Shown: positions 1-12,028 of the stretch, piece after piece
Numbering within the stretch: position 1 is the first letter of the stretch
Layout: each line of letters starts with the position of its first letter
NCBI GenBank assembly: GCA_949752735.1
Contig: OX457042.1
Location: 58,479,297-58,543,296 of the forward strand
Reading direction: 5' to 3'
Source of the DNA: Lumbricus terrestris
Lineage: Eukaryota > Annelida > Clitellata > Crassiclitellata > Lumbricidae
Length of the DNA stretch: 64,000 nt
The notes under the pieces: generated by a model
Database searches by the model: none
What the model was told of the DNA's origin: nothing
Seen by the model: only the letters and a program-made list of their open reading frames with translations
Position numbers and translations under genes: made by a program

Positions 1-140
1 AGCTTCACAAAAAGAATTCGAGCTCATGTTAAAGCAGGGAGTGGACACTCCTATCATACCTTACAATAAACTGTAAAACGGAATTCTGCAGTCGTAGTGA
101 AAAGTGAAATCATATAACATGGAAATCAACAAATCTATTT

Positions 141-260
141 TAGAAATTTATATAGCGCCTCTTCAAGGCAGGCTACTCAGAAGCGCTCCCGGCCAAACCA
201 CGGCTAAATAAAAGTTTCTAGGTTCTTAAGGAACAGAGTGGAGTGACCCCTTGGAATTAA
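141..260 (-). repeat. 3' end fragment of a CR1/L2-like LINE
   Basis: On the minus strand this ends in the GGCGCT-ATATAAATT signature that also closes the longer LINE fragments at 7.3 and 27.6 kb, preceded by the same bases that encode the end of their reverse-transcriptase ORF. Only the 3' tail is left and no open frame survives. Confidence 0.6.
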
Positions 261-419
261 GCGCAGTGACAAATGACGTTAATTTTTCCACGGAAATTTG
301 AAGAAACGGAATTGAAAGTTTAAACAGCTGTAACTTTTGCAAACATGAAAAGTTTTAAGTGAAACTTTCAGGCATTGTTGAAAATTCATTCCCCTGAAAA
401 TTAGGAAATTTTAGCAGAA

Positions 420-740
420 GGATAGAAAGAATCATGCAAGGAATGAGGATGTACTGAGAAGAGTGGGAGAAAAGAGGTCGATGATATACACAATTAGAAA
501 AGGACTTGTAAAGAAGACACACACTTAGAGGAAACTTGATGCTACGAACAATCATTGAAGGGAAAATGGAGAGGAAAAGAACGAGAGGAAGACCAAGGCA
601 AAGGATGTTAGACAGGATGATGAAAGACGGATATCAGAAGCTGAAGGAAAAAGCACAGAACAGGGGAGTTTGAAGATGTCAAACATTCGAACCTGCCCAG
701 AGGCAGAGAACACAAAGAAGAAGTTGGTATTAGTAATAAG
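420..740 (+). repeat. Degenerate LINE 3' fragment (same family as 13397-13939)
   Basis: The text shares arginine/glutamate-rich coding remains and the ending ACCTGCC-(C/T)AG-GGCAGAGAAC with the better preserved LINE fragment at 13.4-13.9 kb. Frameshifts and stops interrupt it. It is a 5'-truncated, inactive copy. Confidence 0.6.
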
Positions 741-1218
741 GTGCCGTGATAATTCAAAATATTTGTTTTATTAAACCCACTCACACACATGCTTTTCCCA
801 TTTATAACCACTAACTAATCTCCTTTTTAACTAACTATTCTCCTTTTTAGTTAAGAGTTTGGCATATCTAATTTAGTTACTAAGCAACATTTGTCGGCCA
901 TTGCATTTTCTGTAAATATTAAGTGTAAAATGATTGGTTAGTTACACAAATAAATGATTGACTAGTTAATCATACAGCTACATTCAAGATTCACAAAACA
1001 GCCTATGCAAAATTTTACACGGAAAGATTTCACAGGCTTTTTACCTCAACTGCCTGTCGTAATGGACTATCTTCTGGAAACTGACTTCATAGCGGCTTAG
1101 CATCACCACTTCATGATTGGTCGGATAGAAGTTGCTAAAAAAAACAATTCCCTTCAATTTCCCTTTCTATATGGCAACAATGATATAGAGGAAGTGTTAA
1201 GTAGCATAGGAAACCTAA

Positions 1219-1343
1219 AAAAAATCAGAATGGGATCTCTAATGGTTCCCTCGCTATAATTATTTTATCTATAATTCTGTGCAAATTTCAATATTAAGTC
1301 TTCTGAAACTGGAATCGCCCATACATGTGTTGAGCTCAAATTT
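1219..1343 (+). repeat. 125-bp block repeated at 5725-5848
   Basis: This stretch recurs almost without change in the loop of the foldback element at 5.4-6.1 kb. The match begins at the A-run before TCAGAATGGGATCTC and ends at GAGCTCAAATTT. It has no open frame. Confidence 0.85.
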
Positions 1344-1346
1344 CAG

Positions 1347-1750
1347 AGGATAGTTTACAAGTACTGCATGAATATGTTAATTATATAATGTTAACATGTT
1401 GGATTTCGACAATACATGTTGTACCATATGAGCTTAGTATCTACTCTATAGTACAGCAATACAATTAATAAAGTGGTGTCAAAAGAATAAAATAACTCTT
1501 ATCAACTCTGACAATAAAAGAATAGACATACTCTGCAGTTAACTCCATAGCACCACACATCACCTCCAACACCTGTAATAGAGAGCTCTAGAAGATACCA
1601 TTGTGCGGTTAGTGTGCCCTTTAGTAGTGCACTCTTCTATAAGCCAATTATGATACAAAAGATTAATAGAAGAAAATATATGAAATAATTTATGTTCAGA
1701 AAACATGGATAGTTTACAAGTACTGCATGAATATGTTAATTATATAATGT
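1347..1750 (+). repeat. Pair of 44-bp direct repeats (1347-1390 and 1706-1750)
   Basis: The segment starting GGATAGTTTACAAGTACTGC and ending ATTATATAATGT occurs twice, about 360 bp apart. The first copy directly follows the 125-bp block that is shared with the foldback at 5.7 kb. Confidence 0.8.
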
Positions 1751-1811
1751 CTTGATGAAACCAGAGCAAAAGGAGAGAATGTACGTTGCTCATGCCTAAT
1801 TAGGCCCCCAA

Positions 1812-2180
1812 AAAATAATGTTGTGTTTCCGGTAACCTGACCAACCCTCTTTTATTGCCGCGACTCAAATAATTTTTTGAAATTTTTTATTTAAAAAATT
1901 TTTTTTTGGGGAAAAAAAATTAATGTAATTTTTTTTAAAAAGATTTCTATTGACCTGATACGGTGACATTGCCTTCCGTATAAAGTTGGATCTTAAGCCA
2001 AAAAATGAATAAATAGGCAGTTTAAACTTGCTTAGAACACGTACTTTGTTGCAGCGTGTACCTTTATGCAAAAAAGAGCAGTGAAGTAAAATTTTCGGAT
2101 GGTCAATGTATAAAAATATTTTTCGACCTACCTACCCAATTTTTTTAGAGCTCTATTACCGGAAACACAGCATTATTTTT
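1812..2180. mobile_element. MITE-like element with terminal inverted repeats
   Basis: A left end reading AATAATGTTGTGTTTCCGG is mirrored on the right by CCGGAAACACAGCATTATT. The interior of roughly 320 bp is A/T-rich with homopolymer runs and has no credible coding frame. Superfamily not assigned. Confidence 0.6.
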
Positions 2181-2669
2181 TTTGGCTTTAAGAACTATCC
2201 CTGTAACACTATGAGAAACAAAATGGCAGTACAAGTTCGAGACATCCTTGAAATGAATGCCATTTAGGAACTTTGCACCTTCATTAACAGTCGCTCAGTG
2301 ACAGCAAGTGATACTTATTTGCACGACAAAAGCGTTGCATAAATGCATAATAATAATAATGGCTATACTAATGCTATGAAAAAAGTGAAATACTAACGAT
2401 GCTCTCCCAGACGTAAGCATTGGTTTTTGGCCATCAACTTGTAAAGCATTCCGAATTGCCAGAGTTCGTACAATTCTTCGACTTCTACAAACACAATTAT
2501 TTTCAGTCAGTTAAAAAGGCCCAAATTTGTCTGCCGACACATGAGTGGTAAAGGTTAAAGACTTCCCTCATCCACAATGGGAGCACTTCTGAAAAGCTCT
2601 TGCTGTGAGAAATGCTTCATAAATGGTCAGATACAGCAGAATCTCTATAGCCACATTTCATGCACTGTA

Positions 2670-2935
2670 CTTGTACTTGTTATAACCTTCCGCGGGCTCA
2701 GTGGGTCACGCTGAACCGCTTCAGAACGGGCCAGGGACGATGCGCTGCCAACCTGGTCCGTTGGGGTCAAGCCACAGATCCCCTTTGCAGCTGTGGGAAC
2801 ATTCAGACTATGGCGCACATTGTAAATGACTGTTTAACAACTCGCTTTCCGGGGGGAATGCCCGTCCTACACGAGGTCGGTGAGGCTGCTGTTGAGTGGC
2901 TCTGCGTGAACTGCAAAAGCTAAATAAATAATAAA
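2670..2935 (+). pseudogene. LINE ORF2 C-terminal fragment with Cys/His motif
   Basis: An 87-codon frame carries the pattern LNRFRTGQGRCAANL, then a Cys-x-Cys pair (CSCG), then MAHIVNDC. This is the arrangement seen at the C-terminal end of many non-LTR retrotransposon reverse transcriptases. It is followed at once by a stop and an AATAAATAAT-type tail, as expected for a 5'-truncated LINE. No endonuclease or polymerase core is present. Confidence 0.7.
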
Positions 2936-3718
2936 TATGCACTGTACTATGTGCTGCTCACATATTAAAAATGTCGTTGCAAGTGCAGTTATAGATTTGT
3001 AAAGTGCTAACAGACACCATACATATGTCTGTGTTAGCCAAATGCAACTAAATGTCAATATCATTATGCATGCATGGATAAGGACACTAAAAAGAACACA
3101 TTTCAAGTAGCTTCACAAAAGTATTGCATGTATTAGGAATCATTATGAACCGAAAACTGACAAGTAGCAAACATTGCTCAAACATCAAGAAGAGCCTCAA
3201 ACTGTTGAAATGCTCGAGTAAACAAACAGAGTGAAACAAAAAGATGGCAAAAGTTTGAAGCATCTGTAAGGCCTGTACAGAAACAAATAGGTTTAGTAGC
3301 AAGATGACATATATAATGCATCACCACCACAACGACCACAAACAAGTTGACGTGGTGGACCTTAATAAATGCATAAAAAATTAAATAATGAGAATACCAT
3401 AAATATAATAATTATGGGGGAAACATGAAATACTTACGACGCAGGTCTATAATGTAACAGTTGTTGCGTGTATTTTGACTGTTTGACAGGTGCTGTCACC
3501 CTTCTCAAATTCCAGCTTTTGAAAAACTGCACAGAGTCCTAGAAACAAAATGATTTCATCCAGCCAATTCCCAGATTTTCCAAAACCCTACATTGCAAAC
3601 CAAATCAATTTTGAATTAAATAAATTCTAAAAAATTCCTAGATGCACCGTTTCTTTCACCTCCATCAAACAAAAAGCAATATTCTTAAGTAGCAACATAA
3701 CAAAAACTGACTCTTTTA

Positions 3719-4010
3719 ACACCACCAGCACCACCAACAACAGTAATAATAGTAAAAGCCATTGAAGACCAGAAGAGCACTGCAATAAGCCACCTCTCCA
3801 TTAATCCCAGCAGTCAATGGTAAAGAGTGATAGCAATAACTAATAATAATAGTAGCAATAATAACACTAATAAGAACACTAAGAATACCAACAGCAACAA
3901 TGTCTCCAATAATTTATAATGCCACCAACACTACCATTGGCACCACGATCAAAAACACAATCACCAGCATAACAACGACCTACAACACCAACAATAATAT
4001 AAGCAGATGA
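3719..4010. repeat. Degenerate CAN/AAT trinucleotide-rich tract
   Basis: The + strand is a mix of ACC, ACA and AAT triplets over about 290 bp without a clean unit. No gene is seen between 2935 and 4470. Confidence 0.6.
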
Positions 4011-4471
4011 GCACTTCATTAACGCTGTCTTGGTAAACAGAAGTCGGGTTGATGAAAATCAGGTAAAACTGTATTTTAGCGTATTTTATTCCAAACGCGT
4101 ACTCTCAAAAGAAATAGCGTATTTAATTAAAACTGATGGAGAAGTTCAGTGATTTCGGTTCATTGTCAAATAGTACTTCAGGTAAGGCATAGCCGAGACA
4201 AACAGCACTTCAAATAAGCTATAGTTGAGCCAAAGCAGACAATATTTTTCCAATAAACATCGTTGAGCCAGCCATTGCATTGTGGAATGAGGATTATGTA
4301 TCTCACTGGAAATAGTCAGCATCGTATAATACAATGGCTGGTCGGCCACGTGCTTTGAGATTTAGCATAGTAAATCCCAACGATATCGTCGACCAGGGGA
4401 CTATAGAAACAGAGGAATGGACGATATAAATACAATACAAACATGAACCGTTACAACGATTTTTATAACAT

Positions 4472-4939
4472 ACTAGCTGGGGTACCAGGCGTTGCACGGG
4501 AAATTTAGGATTCGATCCGCTACGGCCACAACCCCACCCTACCACAATCCGACCTCTGCTGGTACGCGACCCGAGAAATTTGGTCTCACGAAAATTTCCA
4601 CACCATCCCACCCCCACCCACCCCTCCATCCCAACCCCTCCCTGTGGAGGTCGGAGTGTAGTGTGGTGCTGTGGGTGGGGAGTGGAGGAGGGTGGATAGG
4701 GTGGGGTGGAAGAATGGGGTGAATGGGGGTGTGGGGGGAGTGAAGTGGGGAGGGGTGTGGGGTAGGGTGGGATTGGGGTGGGGGGGACTTTTTTCCAAAA
4801 ACCCAAATTTCACAGATGGCGTACCGGTGGAGGTCAGTGTGGTGGGGTGGAGGTGTGATGTGGTGGAAAGTGGTGTGGTTGTGGCCGGGAGTGGGTCGTA
4901 TCCTAAATTTCCCGGGCAACGCCGGGAACCCCAGCTAGT
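4472..4939. mobile_element. Foldback element, C-rich arm facing G-rich arm
   Basis: The ends are ACTAGCTGG and CCAGCTAGT, and the two halves stay complementary for about 200 bp each, including a terminal GGCGTTGCACGGGAAATTTAGG and its mirror. The left inner arm is nearly pure C/A/T (CCACCC blocks) and the right inner arm nearly pure G/A/T. The four overlapping open frames here are by-products of this biased composition. Flanking duplications are not clear. Confidence 0.75.
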
Positions 4940-5424
4940 AACTAATAAGCATATAGATATTCTGCAGTTAACACACATGCCATGATCTATGGACCTCTGA
5001 AATTAGGCCATTTGAAGCCATTGTGATGTCTAACCACCATCCTCTGTAACCTAAATTGTATTACCAGTGACTATTGGCAACGTTAGATATATCCATCCAA
5101 ACACAAAGGGCAGTTAGTAAAAGAATCATTACACAATTGCTGGATAAAACCTGAGCACAACAAGAAGAAAACTTATAAATAATCATATGTTAAAGTTAAG
5201 GTAGCAATAGACAGAAAACTGTATTTACCTCTGAACAAATTCTAATGTGTTCACACTGGTATGAGCAGACGCGAGAGCACTAAAACAGAAATACACAACT
5301 ACACAAAATTAATAACCACACAAATTCCACGTCAAATCAACCAACATGATTGACATGACCGACTCAGATTTACTTGAAATTTGGCACAATTGTTCATTTA
5401 GATGAAACATGTATAAATCCAAGA

Positions 5425-6140
5425 AAGAAATGTTTTGGGTCAATTACGCTCGGAGATACAGGTCGTCAAACTTTTACCCAGACCGATCGACCACGTTCCT
5501 TTGGATTCCTGTATTTCAGCTTGTATGAGAGCCAGAGAGGTGTTCTTGGGGTCATTATTTAGCTCTTTTTTCACCTATTTGAGTAGATTATTTGAGACTG
5601 TTTAAAAGTCTAGCATAGTGACCATATTTGACAATTTAGCACTTTGACCTTGACTCTTTCGCCATCTTTTTAAAATCTGAAAAATCACACTTATAGACTG
5701 CAGGGCCTTGAACATCCTCTGAAAAAATCAGAATGGGATCTCTAATGGTTCCCTCGCTATAATTATTTTATCTATAATTCTGTGCAAATTTCAATATTAA
5801 GTCTTCTGAAACTGGAATCGCCCATACATGTGTTGAGCTCAAATTTTTAGCAGAATTATAGATAAAATAATTATAGCGAGAGATTTCAGATTTTAAAAAG
5901 TCGGCGAAATGTCAAGGTCAAGGTGCTAAATTGTCAAATATGGTCACCATGTTAAATTTTTAAACAGTCTGAAATAATCTACTCAAATAGGTCAAAAAAG
6001 CTAAATAATGACACCAAGAACACCTTTCTAGCTCTCATACAAGCTGGGATACAGACGTCCAAAGGAACGTGGTCGAGTGGTTCGGTTCAAAGGTTGACGA
6101 CCCGTATCTCAGAGCGCGATTGACCCCAATTTTTTTTCTT
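5425..6140. mobile_element. Large foldback element with ~260-bp arms
   Basis: The left arm (about 5425-5695) and right arm (about 5880-6140) are imperfect reverse complements, for example GACCACGTTCCTTTGG on the left and CCAAAGGAACGTGGTC on the right. The loop holds the block duplicated from 1219-1343. No transposase frame is present, so it is non-autonomous or a rearranged palindrome. Confidence 0.75.
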
Positions 6141-6169
6141 ATTAGGGCTTAGTTTTAGTAAGCGGGACT

Positions 6170-6295
6170 GACGTGTTGGTTAGGTCCAGGTTTAGGCGTC
6201 GTGAGGGTCGGCTAGGATCAGGTTAGGCATCATGAGGGTCGGTAAGGGCCAGGTTAGGCATCGTGAGGGTCGGTCAGGGTTAGGGATAGGGTTTG
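6170..6295. repeat. Short tandem repeat of about 33 bp, three to four copies
   Basis: Units contain GTTAGGCATCGTGAGGGTCG with point changes. The array abuts the right arm of the foldback element at 5.4-6.1 kb. Confidence 0.75.
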
Positions 6296-6354
6296 TGTGG
6301 CCATTCGGTCCCGATTACTATAACTATGCCGATATTAGATCTTGCATACACTAC

Positions 6355-7012
6355 AGGGTTAAATTCTAGAATGCCTCGGGAGCAAGTAAACAACATGATG
6401 GCCACAGATCAGCGCAGAATAGAGCGCTGTCATGTGCAGCAATCAATAGCCCAATATTTCTAACAATCTGCGGCGAAAAATAGTGCAAGGTTTCCAACGG
6501 TTTCCGCGAAAGTAAGCACGTCAGAATAATAGCTTATTTATCTAATAATCAGTTTTAGCAGTGGTCAAATGACAGTTGGACTGAAGAAAATAATTCTTGG
6601 TAAACAGAAGTCGGACTGATGAAAATCATATTCCTAAAATTATGTGAGATTGGTTGAAAGCTTTAGAATTTTCATAAACGGAATGAAAAGCAATTAAACA
6701 CGTGTTACAAATTATATGCAAAGACCTAATAAAGTCTTTGTTATATGAATGTTCGTTAATCCAGCTCCGATTTCAGGTCTAAAAATACCTTCATTCAGCT
6801 TCCATTTCTAAATACCTTTTATTTCTTATTTCTAAATACCTTCATTTTAATTATTTACCGGTACTTGCTAATTTACGTGCTTACTTTCGCGAAAACATTG
6901 GGCCATTCATTGGGCTATTGATCGCCGCACGTGACAGCGCTCTATTCTACGCTGATCTATGGCCACCATATTGTTTACTTGCTACCGAGCCATTCTAGAA
7001 TTTAACCCACTT
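6355..7012. mobile_element. Foldback/TIR element with ~110-bp arms
   Basis: The left arm (6355-6465) and right arm (about 6890-7012) mirror each other: TTAAATTCTAGAATG reads in from both ends, followed by matching AGCAAGTAAACAA and AGAATAGAGCGCTGTCA stretches. The interior carries no recognisable protein. The 61-aa frame starting at 6959 is just the right arm and a LINE tail. Confidence 0.75.
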
Positions 7013-7261
7013 CAGTCTCCGATACTGGAATTTTACGCTCATTATGCTTTCATTCATTTCAAGAATTTATATAGCGCCCCTTCAAGAAATCCACTCACAA
7101 AAACCGGGACATATCGCGGAAAACGGGACGTATGGTCACTCTAGTATACATATATATATTATAGGCAGAAGCATATGATAATATTAAAGGAAACATACAA
7201 AGTCATATACAATTTCATTTCTTCTAACCGGCTTTTTAATACCAAATGTAGCCTAAAATTC

Positions 7262-8500
7262 ATTCATTCATTCATTCAAGAATTTATATAGCGCTTCTTC
7301 AAGAGGACTACTCAGAAGCGCTCCCGACTCTAGCACGGTAAAAAAAGGACAGTTTTGAGTTTAATAAAAAAAAGTTTCAGTAATAACCCCAGCAAGTAGA
7401 CGTAGCTCCTGTGGGAGCCCATTCCAGACAACTGGACCAATCACAGAAAATGCTCTATGCTGCATCGTTGCAGTTCGTGCAAAAGGGACCAATTGCAATC
7501 CCTTCTTTGCAGAACGGAGGGGGCGGTGGTCTTGGGTACTAGTGGAGCAACAAAGCTCTTGCAAGTAGTGTGGGGCAATTCCAAGCTGGCATTGCCTAAC
7601 TAGGGCAGCAATCCTAAATTCAGTGCGCTGCCGAGTAGGAGGTCAGTGTAATGTCTCCAGCATACAGATTCATACTTTAGTGTGACCTTGCGCGCGTTAT
7701 AAATTTATGTAATAATAATAATAATATAGCTGGATACATGATCAAATTTAGGGATATGTCCAATTAAACGTGCTGCAGAGCGTAAGACTCTGTTTAAACA
7801 CATTATTCGATTGGATAGGAGGTCAGAGTAAAGTGACGAGCAATAGTCAAGACTGGAAGTAATGAAGGAATGGACCAGAGTGGTGAGAGCACTAGATGTC
7901 AGTGAACGAGCAAATTTTGTGCGAAGCTGACGCAGTTGATAGTAACAGTCTCGAGCAAGTCGGTGAATGTGAGGAGCAAATGTGAGCTCTTGGTCCAACA
8001 GGACACCAAGGTCACGGACCATATTTGAGAAAGTGTAAGTGGGGAATTCACTCACAAGTGCATCGAAGTCAATTTTAGCAAGTTGCCTACAATTGCCCAG
8101 CCAGATAAATTTAGTCTTTGTTGGGTTTAGGCGCAGTCGGTTAGACGACATCCATGTTTCTAAGGCAGTTAAGGTCTCTCTCATGTCCCAGACCACTGCT
8201 ATGGCGCTAGACGATAGGCAATGCTTGTAGGCTTGTACATCATCAGCATAAAGCTGAGTAGATGACCCAAAACTGCATGTGTTGCAAGAAGTAGTGTGGG
8301 GCAATTCCAAGCTGGCATTGCCTAACTAGGGCAGCAATCCTAAAGATCAGAAGTGTAAATTATGTACAGAATTGGACCAAGGACAGATCCCTGCGGCAAG
8401 CCATATTGGGCAGGGACCCATGCGGACCTAGTAGAACCATGGACCACACAAAGAGAGCGGTCATAAAGAAAAGAGGCTATCCATTCAAGAAATATTATAA
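7262..8500 (-). pseudogene. CR1/L2-like LINE, reverse transcriptase pseudogene
   Basis: Read on the minus strand, it begins with the RT motif around GLPQGSVLGP (near 8400), continues through YADDVQAY (near 8240) and the thumb/C-terminal region (8240-7730), and ends with VVWNGLPQELR before a TATATAAATTC(TTGAATGAATG) tail at 7262-7290. An insertion at 7680-7735 carries another LINE tail with AAT repeats. A 52-bp segment at 8291-8342 exactly repeats 7566-7617, which breaks the frame. The active-site tyrosine-alanine-aspartate-aspartate is present but the element is truncated and broken. Confidence 0.8.
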
Positions 8501-9400
8501 ATAATATTATAGGGTCTAGTAGCCGAATATAAATATGACACCAACATGACGCGAGCTTACCCGTCGGAAAACCTTCGTATGGCCAAGCATTTTTGTTGAC
8601 GTTCGATCGTTTTCAACCGAATTGTTCATGAAACATAAACTTTTCAAATCGCCGTTAATTTGAGTTTTCATCTTCGTCCCTCTGATTGGATGATTCCGTC
8701 CTTCACGCGTGCACGTGACTTCTCTATTGGCTCAGCGCATGTCCATGCAGCACAGCAGCAGCAAAGTTTTAACAACGACCTCTTACGATACGGGTTCACA
8801 TGACAAAATTAAAATTATGAACAAGTAAGTAAGTAAGTAAGTAGCCTTTATTTGCATTTGACTAGTTTTTTTAACCCGTTTATTGTGTTGTAATGAAACG
8901 ATTACTTATACTCAAAGTAAGCTCCAGCAGAAGCAGATTTAAAATTACAATAACTGTTCTCAGACAAGTTAAATTTAACAACAGGCTTTATGAAGGGATG
9001 AAGGCATAACTCAACGTTGCAATAATATTATTGCTAATGATTATAAAACCTAAAGTCGCATATTAGGCCTCATGTTTAAAAGGCTATAAATTAACTCTCT
9101 GTAGCCTATACGACAATAATATTATGAAAACAAAACATTACTATAGCCATGTATAACTTATTCCCTAGCGCAATGTCAAATCCAGTCCTCAGGACCCAAG
9201 CTCAATGTTCGTTCAGCCGTCAAATCAATTAATTCACCTGAGCTGAAGCTTTCCCAAATAGTAAAAATAATATCAAATATTATTGTATAATTAAGAAACA
9301 ACTGTATTTTGCGTAACGGTCTTGATTTAGGATTTGAAGCTCATCTTGGACAAAAAACCACTGCCGATAAGAACGCATCGATGCAGGACTAGGCCTATGC
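8500..9400. other. No gene seen
   Basis: A/T-rich sequence with a short (AAGT)n run at 8823-8843 and no credible coding frame, promoter or repeat family that I recognise. Confidence 0.5.
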
Positions 9401-9408
9401 CAGGATGG

Positions 9409-9770
9409 ATGGATAGACGGACGGACGGATGGACCGATTGGTTGATTGATTGATTGATTGATTGACTGATTGATCGACGGACTGACCGACCGATTGATTG
9501 ACTGATTGAATGACTGGTTGATAGATTGATAGATTGATGGATGAATGGATATATTGACTGAATGATTGACTGACTGATTGATTTACTCATTGATTGATTG
9601 ACTGACTGGCATACTGATTGAGTCATGAATGATGAGTGGATGGATGGATTAATGAATGTATGTATTGATGGACGGGCGGATGAATGGATATATTAAGACG
9701 GATGGATGAATGAATGGATGGATGGGTGAATGGAAAGATTGATTGACTGACTGGCTGATTCGAAAAGGCA
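9409..9770. repeat. Degenerate (GATT/GATG/GACT)n tetranucleotide array
   Basis: About 360 bp of GATN tetramers, GATTGATT in the middle and GGATGGAT at the edges. The minus-strand frame rich in SQSINQSI is an artefact of this array. Confidence 0.9.
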
Positions 9771-9829
9771 TATAATTATAGATCTCTTGCCAACATACAT
9801 GCATACATTAATTCATTCCTATGATTCAC

Positions 9830-9870
9830 ACTTTGATGTGACCTTGAGCGCGTAATAAATTTATGTTTAC

Positions 9871-9944
<74 letters not shown>

Positions 9945-9945
9945 C
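9830..9945 (+). repeat. LINE tail followed by (AAT)n
   Basis: TGTGACCTTGAGCGCGTAAT resembles the tail inserted at 7680 (TGTGACCTTGCGCGCGTTAT) and is likewise followed by AAT repeats. It is therefore likely the 3' end of a second LINE family. Confidence 0.6.
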
Positions 9946-10137
9946 ATAGGCCTACATAAATAATTGTAATCGTATTCTCGAAACCTCAAAAAGCAAAGTC
10001 TCGGGAACCAGCTCATTCTGCGTTTAATCAAAGCAAAATTGGCAGCAGTTCAAAATCCGTAGAGCCATGCAATCGGACAGAGCGGATGGCTAAGGTGGAT
10101 GATGTTTAGAGTTGAAATTACGAGGAATATTGAGGAG

Positions 10138-10189
10138 AATACGTACGTACGTACGTACGTACGTACATACATACATACATACATACATA

Positions 10190-10273
<84 letters not shown>

Positions 10274-10358
10274 TACATACATACATACATACATACATAC
10301 ATACATACATACATACATACATACATACATACATACATACATACATACATACATACAT
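10138..10358. repeat. Compound tetranucleotide microsatellite
   Basis: Five uniform blocks follow each other: ACGT, ACAT, ACGC, ACAC (seen as AC), then ACAT, about 220 bp in all. Adjacent blocks differ by a single base of the unit. All five overlapping frames here (Tyr-Val-Arg, His-Thr, Met-Tyr-Val repeats) are artefacts. Confidence 0.95.
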
Positions 10359-10679
10359 TAGTATACATGCTTAATTGACTATACATATAAATGAACACCC
10401 TGTTGTGTATCATATCCGATTACAATGAACTTTGACCGGTACTCTAACTCTCCAGAGCCAACTACCTATGGCAGCGGGTTGCGGGCGGCGGGCGGTGGGC
10501 AGCGGGCATCGGAAGTTTGGAGGCGAGAGGCGGATGAGGCTAGCAGGTACATGTAGGAACAAAGACATGATTCATCCCAATGCCAATGACAGCAAGCAAA
10601 GTTCCAGCCACCAGATTTTCGCGCGGCAATTCAAGACTAAATTCTGTACCTTTAGCTACTTGCTTTCTGGTTTTCTATC

Positions 10680-10907
10680 TTTCTTCCCGCCTGTCTGTCT
10701 GCCTGGCTGTATGCATGCCTACCTGTCTGCCTGTCTACCTGTCTGCCTGCCTTCTTAATTGTCTGCTTGGCAACAATTCTTTGTGTCTGCCTGCGTCTCT
10801 GCCTGCTTGTCTGTGTGTTTTCCTACCTCTGAATTCCTCTGTCTGTTTATATCCCTGTCAGGTTGCCTGCCTTCCTGTCTGTTTCCTTGCCTTCCTGTCT
10901 GTTTCCT

Positions 10908-10940
<33 letters not shown>

Positions 10941-11220
10941 ATCGGCCACCCTGTCTGCCTACTGTCTATGTCTAATAGTCTGAGTGTCTGCCTGTTTGCC
11001 TGCCTGTCAACCTCTCAGTCCCTCTGTTCCTCTGCTTGCCTACATGTCTGTCTGCCTACCCTTCTATTTGCCTGCCAGGATGCCTGTCTCTGTGTGTGTG
11101 TGTGTGTGTGTGTGTATAGATGTCTGCATGCCTATCTGTCTGTTTGCCACTCTCTCAGCCTTTCTGTCCCTCTGCTTGCCTACCTGTCTGCTTGTCTTCT
11201 TGTGTGTCTGTATCTGTTCC
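10680..11220. repeat. Degenerate (TGTC/TGCC)n array with a (GT)n core
   Basis: Over 500 bp of CTGTCTGCC-like tetramers, with a GT run at 11093-11116. The cysteine-rich frames in all three forward phases come from the repeat and share no domain pattern. Confidence 0.9.
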
Positions 11221-11900
11221 CTGTACATAGGACAATACTACTTAGGCTGTTGGTTACCTTGCCCATAATAGCTTTAAAACAATCTGACATGTATAGCATT
11301 GTGACAAAGTAATGCCACTGTATTTATTGAATTAAAATCTTAAATGCTGTTTCGGATATCACTGGAAAATTTTCGTCAGAGTATTGTAAAGGGCAAATTT
11401 CCAATTTCAATCCTGGATAATAATAATTTTCAACCAATCGAGTTAAAGCCCGCTGCAATTTGCCTGCAAAAATCTTATGCCTATAGCTAATTCCGTTGTT
11501 ACTGGAGCTAGGGCTTAGGCGGTAGGTCTATAGCTAATTCCGTTGTTACTGGAGCTATAGGCTTAGGCGTTTCCGCTTGCGTCGATGAACTACTGCTTAG
11601 GCCATACGAAGACTTGCATAGCTAAAGTTACGTTGCGATTTCAACAAAATTTCATAGCCTGAACGGCTATTGGACAAGATAGACAGACAGACGCCTTGTT
11701 AAGACGACTTAGAAAATAGTGATTTCTAGTGTTTTATGCAACTAGGCATTCCTAGCAGAATTGCCAAAGCACAACTTACTTGATACAACTAAAATTTGCC
11801 AATTGAACAAAATTTTGACTTGCAATGGCAATTTTTCAGAGTTCAATTAAGTTTTTCATAATAAGTAGGAATACCATACTTGGGGTGACTCTGGAGTTTT
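11220..11900. other. No gene seen; short duplication at 11481-11557
   Basis: The segment CTATAGCTAATTCCGTTGTT plus ten more bases is repeated in tandem at 11481 and 11528. Otherwise this is unremarkable A/T-rich sequence. Confidence 0.5.
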
Positions 11901-11905
11901 AACAG

Positions 11906-12028
11906 TGTATGTATGTATGTATGTATGTATGTATGTATGTATGTATGTATGTATGTATGTATGTATGTATGTATGTATGTATGTATGTATGTATGTATGT
12001 ATGTATGTATGTATGTATGTATGTATGT
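11906..12028. repeat. (ATGT)n microsatellite
   Basis: About 30 near-perfect GTAT units. It ends at a short minus-strand LINE tail (12030-12085). Confidence 0.95.

Noticed and set aside
4303..4985. Proline- and glycine-rich frames up to 167 codons
   Set aside because: They read through the biased arms of a foldback element on both strands.
10050..11312. Overlapping frames rich in Tyr-Val, His-Thr and Cys
   Set aside because: Artefacts of tetranucleotide arrays; present in every phase on both strands.
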